Below, piece by piece: positions 48,792 to 61,100 of a DNA stretch of 64,000 bases. The DNA is from Antedon mediterranea. Taxonomy: Eukaryota > Echinodermata > Crinoidea > Comatulida > Antedonidae. The notes under the pieces are model-generated. The model did not search any database. It was not told the DNA's origin and was given only the letters and a program-made list of their open reading frames with translations. Where the stretch lies: assembly GCF_964355755.1 (NCBI RefSeq), contig NC_092672.1, positions 23,496,501 to 23,560,500 on the forward strand, given 5' to 3'. How positions within the stretch are numbered: the first letter of the stretch is position 1; every line of letters begins with the position of its first letter. The translations under genes and the position numbers were made by a program.

Positions 48792-49517
48792 TTATAGCCT
48801 AACTGGACCATGATACAGCAAACCAAGTAACACAATACCAAAAGCTATATCAATGGCAGGAGTTGTTGTAACTTGCACAAACTTGTTATTGATGGTAGTA
48901 GTTCCTTGATTTACAGGCTCCCCTTCAACACGTCTACCATTTTGGTGCTCACTAACTATTGGTTTATGTGTAGCACATTGTTCATCTGAGCTCTTCTTTT
49001 GAGATATTTCATCCCCATCTTTCTTTTGTTCAATGTTTACTATGCCTATTGTATTTCCTTCACTTTTACCACTATTACAGTTCAGGTTACTATTTTCATG
49101 AAATTGTATTCTAGAATTGTTATTTACATTTTCTGGTTCTTCAATTTCATTGATGCTCTTATCGGTAAACTTATCTCTCTTGTCTTGATCTTCAACTTCT
49201 TTACTGGTAAACTTATCTCTCTTGTCTTGATCTTCAACTTCTTTACTGGTAAACTTATCTCTCTTGTCTTGATCTTCAACTTCTTTACTGGTAAACTTAT
49301 CTCTCTTGTCTTGATCTTCAATTCCTTTACTGGTAAACTTATCTCTTTTGTCTTGATCTTCAACTTCTTTGGTGCCATTGCTTGAACTAATCACCGACAG
49401 GTTACTGTCATGAGGTTCATTATCCAATGATACTGCTGACAGTATACCTTCTGTTAATATGCTATTGTTTTGTTGCGATTGTTCATCATTGCATTCTTGC
49501 ACATCAGAATCAGCAAA
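48792..49517 (-). CDS. MYO19: MYO19-like copy B terminal exon: acidic/charged repeat tail with C-terminal hydrophobic segment
   Basis: The exon starts after an acceptor with [13 protein letters not shown] and ends at a TAA at 48792-48794, giving 241 residues. It is hydrophilic and probably disordered. A 14-residue unit, [14 protein letters not shown], is repeated about five times in tandem (42-nt DNA repeat, roughly 49155-49372; one unit reads GIEDQD). The last 25 residues contain the hydrophobic run [15 protein letters not shown] followed by HGPVRL. This resembles a tail-anchor segment. Vertebrate MYO19 has a different, membrane-binding MyMOMA tail; I see no clear similarity to it, so the tail is either very diverged or replaced. 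An exon skipped by my model cannot be excluded. Confidence 0.8.
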   Translation of the reverse strand, partial: FADSDVQECNDEQSQQNNSILTEGILSAVSLDNEPHDSNLSVISSSNGTKEVEDQDKRDKFTSKGIEDQDKRDKFTSKEVEDQDKRDKFTSKEVEDQDKRDKFTSKEVEDQDKRDKFTDKSINEIEEPENVNNNSRIQFHENSNLNCNSGKSEGNTIGIVNIEQKKDGDEISQKKSSDEQCATHKPIVSEHQNGRRVEGEPVNQGTTTINNKFVQVTTTPAIDIAFGIVLLGLLYHGPVRL

Positions 49518-52078
49518 CTGGTAAAAATAAATATTAAATTGTATCAAGAAAAATATTAGATTAAAAATCATAAACTGAATGTTTATGATTTGAATACGGA
49601 GAATATTTCATGAAAATTAACTGATTGACCATTTAATGAGGCGGAACCAAGCACAGGCAATCTCTCAGTAAATGAAATATACTCTATTCAACATTATTAG
49701 TTTCATAACACAGTACATATGATGATGTGTTAATTTAACATCATTAAAGTAAGTACATGTAAATGAGGATGTGTTAGTGATGAAGGAACATACTTCACAT
49801 TGTAAAGTTTGTTGGTGCAGCGAAGATTGAAAATTGCGAGTTTTAAGTAAAAGCCTACCTCGTCAGAATTCAATTCATTTAATTGTTCATCTAACTTGCG
49901 TTGGTGTAAACGAATTGAATATCCAATCATAGCATACTGTATGACACGTGCTGCCTCATGTCGTCTCTTTACATCTTCTCTTACCTTCCAGGCTCTAAAA
50001 CCTACAACATATCAATTCTAATTAGTGACAATTAGTGGCTTGGTTTGGTAACAGCATGATGCCTGCAAGATATTTGTCAAAACACTATTACAATCAATAC
50101 CTGCTTGAATGATGACCACAGCTGCCTCTTGTTTACTTTTGGTTGCCAGGATCTTTCTCCACCACATCTGTATTACACCAGCACTTAAATTGAATTCCTT
50201 CAATCTTGCAACTTCAAGTTTATCCAACTAAATGAAAAATAACGGAATATAATAAATATACAATGATGCAGATTCTTACTTACTTTTTTACAAGCTAAAA
50301 GTATTATAATTTGATGCTACAACTTTTTCATAATGTTATAAGATAGGAATCTTATTGATTTTCAATGATTTACACACATTTAACTGGGTAATAATTTTTA
50401 ATAAAATGGTATTTTTTAAATTGTGTCAAATTAATTGTTCTTTTGATTTATATTTATATACTTTTTTAAAAAGAAAAATGCCTCAATTTTACATAATTAT
50501 TTAGTTAATTTTGGTGAATTTCCTATCTTATTATTAAGTTATACGACAAAAATATTCCTGTAGCACTACTTTTAAAAATAAAGGTTTATTTCACAACACT
50601 CATTCAGCTCTACTCCACAGGTTTATATTATACAGATATTGCCTGCTTAGAGGTGAAATTCAACAATCGACATTCCTGAGGGAATGATATTTTTCTCGAA
50701 GAACTATATATTACATCTGTTATATTAAAATATGTAGCAGTGTAAGTAGACTTGGCTGGGTCGGCAAGCCTAGTTCACCTTACCTTGGCGAAAAATGACC
50801 GTATAAAGTAAAATAATTGCTAATGATTCCTTTGCCATAAAATATTCACTTAAATTCTACTGCAAATATAAAATAATTAAATTATTATTAAACTACTTTT
50901 AAGTACCTGTTCCTCTCTTCGGAATATCTTTGTTTTTCCAAACAAAAAGCTTTTCATTTTATTTTCTTTGTCTGCTTCAGCTAAAACCAGATTCGTAATA
51001 ACAGCACATTTACTTTTTGTATCCAAATCTTTTACATCTTCTGAGTTTGACCTTATTAATAATTCATACCTCTTAAGAAAATCACTGTACAACATTCTAT
51101 AAGAAAATTGTCATTATCGTTGAGAATCAAGTATAACAAACAACACACTGGCAAGTATGTTAGTAGGTGTTCAACATGTACAGTATGCACAGGGATATAT
51201 ATAGTATATATTATAAACAACACACTGGCAAGTATGTTAGTAGGTGTTCAACATGTACAGTATGCACAGGGATATATATAGTATATATTATAAACAACAC
51301 ACTGGCAAGTATGTTAGTAGGTGTTTAACATGTACAGTATGTACAGGGATATATATAGTATATATTATAAACAACACACAGGTAAGTATGTTAGTAGGTG
51401 TTCAACATGTACAGTATGCACAGGGATATATATAGTATATATTATAAACAACACACTGGCAAGTATGTTAGTAGGTGTTCAACATGTACAGTATGTACAG
51501 GGATATATATAGTATATATTATAAACAACACACTGGCAAGTATGTTAGTAGGTGTTCAACATGTACAGTATGTACAGGGATATATATAGTATATATTATA
51601 AACATCACAGGCACAGAATAAATTCTATATCGCCCGGTGATATACTGAAATTCAATTAATTAATTTGAAACGATGAAGATGAGGAAATCTGTGAGAATGA
51701 GAAAAAGTCGCCTCCATCAAGATTCAAACCCGGAACCTTCTGCTTGATGTCCTAACCATTAGACCACTGGGGCTTTCATGGTATTGTTCAAACTCGATTG
51801 GATCGTCGTGGTACGGCGGTATAGCACTAGTCCCTCAGTTGTACGCACACGCATCAGAGATCAAATTGATACGCCCTCATCTTTCAGTATATATATACAT
51901 ATATATATAAATCCAAAGGCAAATTACTGAACCAAATGACAATGCTGTGGGTATCAGTGGCTGGATCTCAATGGAGATACGAAAATAAAAAGCGAAAAGC
52001 TAAATCAAAACGATAAAGTAAACAGCCAGAAAAGTTAGCAGAGCTTTCGGGCAACACTAGCCCTTCATCAGTGCAATA

Positions 52079-52112
<34 letters not shown>

Positions 52113-55100
52113 AAGTCCTAGAGCAAGCTGTTTAATTGGGATTTTAATAGTAAAAAATACAGTAAAATACAAATTACAACAAATAAGAAGGTTGTAACAT
52201 GTTTAGTGCAACCTATAAAACAATACAACACAACCATTTTAGTTTTTGCTTAATTATTCAATATCGAAAACAAACAGGTGTAAGCTGACCTGGTAGGGAA
52301 GCCTGTTGCACTGATCTCAATTGTTTCAAGTTAACTTAACTAAACAAGGGTATCCACCAGTCATAGATGGGTACATTGTTAGTGCAAAAAGACACAAAAC
52401 AACAGCTGTGAGCTGACCTGGTAGGGAAGCCTGTTGCACTGATCTGAATTGTTTCAAGTTAACTTAACTAAACAAGGGTATCAACCAGTCATAGATGGGT
52501 ACATTGTTAGTATAAAAAGAACACAAAACAATAGCTGTAAGCTGACCTGGTAGGGAAGCCTGTTGCACTGATCTGAATTGTTTCAAGTGAACTTAACTAA
52601 CAAGGGTATCAACCAGTCATAGATGGGTGCATTGTTAGTATAAAAAGAACACAAAAACAACAGCTGTAAGCTGACCTGGTAGGGAAGTCTGTTGCACTGA
52701 TCTGAATTGTTTTAAAGTGAACTTAACTAACAAGGGTATCAACCAGTCATAGATGGGTACATTGTTAGTGTAAAAAGAACACAAAACAATAGCTGTAAGC
52801 TAACCTGGTAGGGAAACCTGTTGCACTGATCTGAATTGTTTGAAGTGAACTTAACTAACAAGGGTATCAACCAGTCATAGATGGGTACATTGTTAGTATA
52901 AAAAGAACACAAAACAATAGCTGTAAGCTGACCTGGTAGGGAAGCCTGTTGCACTGATCTGAATTGTTTGAAGTGAACTTAACTAACAAGGGTATCAACC
53001 AGTCATAGATGGGTGCATTGTTAGTTTAAAGAGAACACAAACAATAGCTGTAAGCTGACCTGGTAGGGAAGCCTGTTGCACTGATCTCAATTGTTTCAAG
53101 AACACCGCAAGCACGTAGTTGATTTATAACATGAACGTTATCAAAGCTGTCTGGTTGACACTCAAGACTTGGTTTGATACAGCGGATGTAGTGAGGTGTT
53201 GTTTCATGTAAAGTAGCCATAAGACTGTCCAATGAATTCTAAGATATAAGATACAATTGTTAGATTGTTACCCCGAAGATTACATGTAAAAACTAAATGG
53301 TATCAACCAAAATAAGTATAAGTAAATACAAAATGGAGGAAATATGTCTGATAATCAAAAAATAAAATATCTTGCATATATTATTAGTTACATTTTCAAC
53401 AGAAGTAAAAAAAAAAGTTGGGAAGAAATAATTTGAGTGATCCTGCAGATGTTTATTTGATTTATTTCAGCGTCATAAAAAACAATTTACAGATAAATTA
53501 CAATTAATATAATATACAGGAAACAAAATATGAAACATCAACAATATACAAAAACAGGGATGCCGAGGATAACCCATAAAAGTCCTTGTTTCCCTGTTTT
53601 CTCCTTTTTTCAAGAAAAAGCAAAAACAACAACAAAGCAAAAAAACCTGTCTAAATTCTAAAGCAAGAGCTCAGTCTTGAAGCTATTTTTCCATACTAAA
53701 TTCATCAAGAGTCTAAGTTTTGAATGAGTTTCAACTTTCAGGATTCTGTACCTTAAATTTTGATACCACTGTAGAAGTAGTCTTTTTGCCTTTTGTTTTA
53801 CTTGGACTCTGAAAAAAATTCATAAAATTAACATATTTTAGGTTAAACAGAACTATTGACATAACTGACAAGATGCAAAGACATTATAAATATCACACAT
53901 TTATTCGGCATTGTTCTTTGTTTAAAAGTTTCATGATGTAACATTGATGAAGACAGAACTTAAAAAGCAATGGTATAGTGTTAGTACGGTGTTACTACAG
54001 TGTTAGTATGGTGTTAGTATGGTGTTACTACAGTGTTAGTATGGTGTTACTACAGTGTTAGTATGGTGTTACTACAGTGTTAGTATGGTGTTACTACATT
54101 GTTAGTATGGTGTTACTACATTGTTAGTATGGTGTTACTACATTGTTAGTATGGTGTTACTACATTGTTAGTATGGTGTTACTACATTAATGTTAGTATG
54201 GTGTTACTACATTGTTAGTATGGTGTTACTACATTGTTAGTATGGTGTTACTACAGTGTTAGTATGGTGTTACTACATTGTTAGTATGGTGTTACTACAT
54301 TGTTAGTATGGTGTTACTACAGTGTTAGTATGGTGTTACTACATTGTTAGTATGGTGTTACTACATTGTTAGTATGGTGTTACTACATTGTTAGTATGGT
54401 GTTACTACAGTGTTAGTATGGTGTTACTACATTGTTAGTATGGTGTTACTACATTGTTAGTATGGTGTTACTACATTGTTAGTATGGTGTTACTACATTG
54501 TTAGTATGGTGTTACTACAGTGTTAGTTTGATGTTACTATGGTGTTACTACATTGTTAGTATGGTGTTAGTATAGTGTTACTATGGAGTTTAAAAACAAA
54601 TGATAAGATCAATCACCTGTAAACTGGTAACATTAGCATCAACTAATTGTTGCACAAACTTCTTGCTGCTAATTTTAAGCAAATCTACAAGTTCTGCTGG
54701 AATACCATCCTAAAAACATCAAATGATACACAATAGATTAATTAGTAAATGAACATTCACCTGTGTACACTGCACATCAAATCTAATGAGCAAATATAAT
54801 GTAATAGCAATAAGGTTTCCATTCAAAGTAAATATTATAGGGATACTCAGAAAAAAAGCCATGGTAATAGGGCAGGAGGGCAAGTTGGTAAATTGATTGT
54901 TCGTTAACTTGATGAAATTGTAATATTGGAGAGCATATGTGGTTAAATAGGTTGAAACACTCTTGTCGTTTTTCTAAATTGATTTGTGTTAGTGAACCAA
55001 TTCTTATTTTGATATAAAAACAGAGAAATGTAATACTGTAAGATGAGCACGTACTCCAGACTGAAAAAAGATGGCAGCCGTAAATGTGTTCAAAAACATT

Positions 55101-58100
55101 ATTTAACATAACAAATAATAATCTAATATAATACATTCACATATTCTTGTCAAAGCACAGTGAAGATTTATAAATCGCAATGGAATGAATAAATTCTAGG
55201 TAATCTAGCATTTTTGTATTTGAGGATCATATAGAATGCGTTCACGGTTATACGCTTAACACGCTGCATTGTGTATTGTTCTCACGCAGATAGGCTCAAC
55301 ACAGGCATATAGCAGTGCGTACTGCGTAGGGCATATCTGATTGGTCGATTGAAAGTCGCTATTTTGTTGGTTCCCTCTCCATAGAGAATCACCTTTTGAA
55401 CTGCGATAACAGAGCATTACCTATAGCTACAAACAGCCATTCATACATTTTACTGTGGTATTTATTTTCAGTTATAAGATTATGAGAAATGAGTTTAAAC
55501 GAAGCAGATGCACTATTCCATAATTGTAATGCTTTGAGAAACTATTTATGAACTTCTAACCCCCTTTTTTTGTGAATATACTGTAAAACTGGCTTTCAGT
55601 TGTAAGTATATTACCTTATTCTTTTCAATTAGACCATCCACTTGGTACGTAACTTTCTCTGCATAGTGATGCACAACAAAAGCTGGTGATGTCACTGATA
55701 TATGTGCACGAGATAAGCTTGCACTGCTGATGGTGTCATAAATAAACTCACAAAATGAACTTGGATCTGAATGTCTGTTTAACTTGCATTGCTATAAACA
55801 AGATAAACTTGCAATTAGAAAGTAAATGACATAATAACATGATTGTGATCCTTAGATGGACAGTCTCCACTAAGCACAACAACTTGTAGTTTACAACTGG
55901 TTGTGGTGTTACTGTACTTTTGCACCTAACTCACTGGGCATAAGGTCACTCACCATCACTGATGTGCAGCAGGTGAATATTGGGGTTAAGCTTGAGGTGC
56001 AAAAGTACATCAGCAGCAGGTTTTCTAGTGTAAACTAGGCTCAAAAGTCCATTATTTATCTTCTTACAAACTACAGTTTATTTATTGATTTGGGCAATCA
56101 AGACAAACTATGGTTTTCAAGACAAACTATGCCTGTCGGGTAAAAGCCACTTTTTTTCAAAATGTAAAATTCAAAATAGGAAGGAGTTATTATTTTACGA
56201 CATACTGTACTACGATTGAGAAAGGCGAATTCTTAATACAGCACTGGCACAACTCATCTTTTTGTTGTCATACATGCAGCATGGTTTCATGGTACAGCAG
56301 TTTATCTTTCAATAAAAAGTACAAACTACAGAATACAGGTTGTCTTTTTCAACCATTATTTTTCGTCTTGCGAAAAACTATGACTTACAAACTTATTGTT
56401 TGTATTTTAATCGAAAGACAAACTACGACACCCCAATATTCAACATCAAAAATGTTTTATTGTCAGTGGAATAGCAACACTTACTTGATTCATGAGAGCA
56501 AATATACTGATGTTGCCTTCAATAACATCAAGACATGTTTTATTGTCAGTAAAGTCTTCAAATTGCCATGGAATTCCCTCAGATTGACAGTCATCCTAAA
56601 ATAATATAAAGATGACTATTTAATCAGCAGTATGATTATGTTTATAAAGGTTCATCATTATCACTATTAGATAAAAAAAGTGAAAGATAATTCTCATAAA
56701 CTTTAATTATTATTGTTATCTTATTATCATTTTATATTGTATTATAATTATACTGTACTAGTATTTTGATATTAAGTTTTTACAAGATTTGTTTGATATC
56801 AACTAAAAGAAGTGCCATATTATTTTTCTCCATTTTTTTTAATGAATAAAAGAACTGTTGTTATTATCACTCTTATATGGTGCTAATAAAACACTGTTGC
56901 ACCAACTGTATATTGGCATACTCTATATATAGAAAATAAGTTTGTTGGAATACCTGTTCTGCTTTGAGGAAGTTGTGCACAAAATGTTGCTGAAGTTTCT
57001 CATTTGCATAATTTATGCATAATTGCTCCAAACTGTTAAATGAAAAACTTTCAAATCCGTAGACATCGAGTAGACCAATGTAAGACTGGCAACTCCTGGC
57101 CATGGTACAGCCATTGATGAATCCAACGAGCCAATCAAAAACTCTGAAACATTAAAACATAATTTAGTCAGTCTTCAAAGCTAGTTTTTTTTGGTAAAAC
57201 CAAAGTGGGGTTGAAAAAGTTTGCATGTAAACATTTTCTCCTGTTACATACTAACTATATGACAAAGAAAGAAATTAGGCAGAAAGAAGTCAGGCCATGA
57301 CAGCAAGAGAGATTAGGCAGAATAAATATGAAATTAAATTGACTATGTTTCAGAGTTTGCATGGTTATTTTATTTTTGTGAATGTTTAAAGGTGTATGTA
57401 CGATTTGTTGTGGGTAATCCACCTCAGTGCAGACCAGCATGCATATGGGGAAGCAAATAAAAGTTATTGGATATGTACAACATCTTCTGTGGGTTTGTTT
57501 TGAATGTATAACAGGTCAGTAAAAAGGCAAATACTGCACAACAAGATCATTTTCAAAAGAGTAAGTAGGTTTCTTTAACTACAAACAAATATAGCTTTAA
57601 TGTTTGTAAAATACCTGGCATAGAGTAACTTTGCAAGACAATCTCTCCTTGTATGACATTCATCTTTTAAGCAAGGTTTCATAAAGACACTCTTTCTACG
57701 CTTGTGAGATGCAGTGATTTGTCGGAATGCAAGACATCTAGTTAAGGCATCAACATCAAGACCAAGTAACTGTGCAGCAGCATTAACAGATGTGTCAACT
57801 CCTGATGAAGCAACATCAATAGTACAACAATATGATATATTGAATAATTAGTAAATTAGAAAATCTCTCTTAGGCTGAAATATTTTATCAACATTTTTTG
57901 AAGATGGAGAAGAATATTAATAAGATTATTTAAGATTTTAAAATTATGTAATTATTAACGATATTATTTAAGATATTTTGTGACCAACCTACCATAACAT
58001 TAAGGTATTCCTTATGTCCGTTTTTAGTTATTTCTCATATATTATATTATGGTAGAAATAAAAACAAATTAAAAAATACTAAAAAGATATATATACTGTT

Positions 58101-61100
58101 GATAGAATATTTTGAATCATAAGTAAACGTCAATTTATTATAAACATAATCTATTAAAACTTAAAAGGTTGCAACTACTTTAAGCTAAACTATAAATACT
58201 GTATGCAATCTTAAAGGTTGCAACTACTTTAAGCTAAACTATAAATACTGTATGCAATCTTAAAGGTCGCAACTACTTTAAGCTAAACTATAAATACTGT
58301 ATGCAATCTTAAAGGTTGCAACTACTTTAAGCTAAACTATAAATACTGTATGCAATCTTAAAGGTTGCAACTACTTTAAGCTAAACTATAAATACTGTAT
58401 GCAATCTTAAAGGTTGCAACTACTTTAAGCTGAACTATAAATACTGTATGCAATCTTAAAAGTCACAACTACTTTAAGCTAAACTATAAATACTGTATGC
58501 AATCTTAAAGGTTGCAACTACTTTAAGCTGAACTATAAATACTGTATGCAATCTTAAAGGTTGCAACTACTTTAAGCTGAACTATAAATACTGTATGCAA
58601 TCTTAAACGTCGCAACTACTTTAAGCTAAACTATAAATACTGTATGCAATCTTAAAGGTTGCAACTACTTTAAGCTGAACTATAAATACTGTATGCAATC
58701 TTAAACGTCGCAACTACTTTAAGCTAAACTATAAATACTGTATGCAATCTTAAAGGTTGCAACTACTTTAAGCTGAACTATAAATACTGTATGCAATCTT
58801 AAAGGTTGCAACTACTTTAAGCTGAACTATAAATACTGTATGCAATCTTAAACGTCGCAACTACTTTAAGCTAAACTATAAATACTGTATGCAAACTTAA
58901 AGATCGCAACTACTTTAAGCTAAACTATAAATACTGTATGCAATCTTAAAGGTTGCAACTACTTTAAGCTAAACTATAAATACTGTATGCAATCTTAAAG
59001 GTCGCAACTACTTTAAGCTAAACTATAAATACTGTATGCAATCTTAAAGGTCGCAACTACTTTAAGCTAAACTATAAAAACTGTATGCAATCTTAAAGGT
59101 TGCAACTACTTTAAGCTAAACTATAAATACTTTATGCAATCTTAAAGGTCGCAACTACTTTAAGCTAAACTATAAATACTGTATGCAATCTTAAAGGTTG
59201 CAACTACTTTAAGCTAAACTATAAATACTGTATGCAATCTTTTTATTGGTATAATACAGAAAATAATTAAACAGCATAACCTTTATATCATTTACCTTGT
59301 TTTTCAGAATCAATTTCACATGGTCCAGTGACATCATCACTAATAAACTCTATATTTCCAAGATGAAGTATACCACTTAGAACCTACAAATAAACACATT
59401 TTCAAATTCAATTCAATAATTCAAAAAATACAATTATAAAACATTACTATTAGATTTATGTATAAAAAACATCAAAGTCTATTATCACTTATTTATATAC
59501 TACCATTTGATTTACATTACCATAAATGTGCTGGATTAGTTCAACCAAGGCATCTAAACACGGTTCAGTTAGTTCACTGATGTTTACTGTCCTCATGTGC
59601 TGGATTAGTTCAACCAAGGCATCTAAACACATTGCTTTGGTTCAGTTAGTTCACTGATGTTTACTGTCCACATGTGCTGGATTAGTTCAACCAAGGCATC
59701 TAAACACATTGTTTTGGTTCAGTTACTAATAATATCACCACTAAGTTTAACCATGTTTTACCAATTAATTCACTCTTCCCTGGTAAAACAATGTTTGTTA
59801 AGTAACCAGTTCTAATTAAGTAAAAGTTTCTTACTTTAAATAATTCTTGTTGCTGTGACCGGCTAAGTCCAACATTACACATTGCTTACTAACTAATGAA
59901 GTAAAAGTTTCTTACTTTAAATAATTCTTGTTGCTTTGACCTGCTAAGTCCAACATTAGACATCGCTTACTAACTAATGAAGTAAAAGTTTCTTACTTTA
60001 AATAATTCTTGTTGCTGTGACCTGCTAAGTCCAACATTAGCAATTTCTTACTAACTAATTAAGTAAAAGTTTCTTACTTTAAATAATTCTTGTTGCTGTG
60101 ACCTGCTAAGTCCAACATTACACATTGCTTGCTTTGTAACTATAAAATCTTGTTTATCCTTTTGATTACATGCATCTTCTGAACGGTTTAGTTTCACATA
60201 GTTTAAGTTGTCTGAACTCAATACATTTGGTAGTAACCAGTTCCTCATTTCCCTTTCATTTGCGCCAAACAGCATCTATGATAATTTGAAAGAAGAAATG
60301 TTAATGATATTATTAAAAAGACTAATAATGAGAATAATATAAACTAATAATATATTTCATGCTTTGATAACATTAGTAGTGTGAGTGCTTTTTTGCGCTA
60401 TATTACAAAATATTACAAAGTGACAATTTTGTTTCAAGATGTTTAATATCAGTACCAGAAAGATCCTTTTCACATCTGCCTACATTGATCTCCAGACTTA
60501 TTACATGTTTTCATATTTACTCACGAACCTTGTGAAATCACGGGAAAAGTATTGTCATTGTATAGTTGACGGTGCTATCATTAGTACAATCTCAAGTTTG
60601 TGAGAAAAAAAAAGTCACGCTTCGATACTTTCAAACAGGTGTACGGTCAGTTAAATACCAGGACAAAGCACAAATGCGCAGAACAAACAAAAAAACAGGC
60701 CCCTGTGAATATCAGTAGAATTTTAACAACCTGATTAAAACCAAAGGGTATATGTTTGCTATTAGCCTACTCACTTTAGAAACATGGCAACAGAAATATG
60801 CAAATGTATCACAGTTTCCAGCAGTTAAGTTAAACAGTTGGTTATCCGGTTTAAAGGTACACAAAAATGAAACATAACTAATACTAACTTGGTAAAAGAT
60901 GTGAAAATTCCTGGCACCATCACATTGATAAACAACTCTAGTTTTCTCAAGAAGATATGTCTGAATAGAAGCACCAACAACATGATTTCCACTGAAAACA
61001 AAATTGTAAAGTTAAAATAAGAATTGCTCTTGTGTGTAATTTCATTCTTGCCTGCTATGACACACAAAATGGCATATGTAGAAACTCATAATGCATGGCC

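Noticed and set aside
48999-49385. Plus-strand frame with repeated hydrophobic [14 protein letters not shown] units (multi-pass membrane look)
   Set aside because: Antisense shadow of the coding minisatellite in the MYO19-like last exon; the minus-strand frame is spliced in phase with the rest of the gene.
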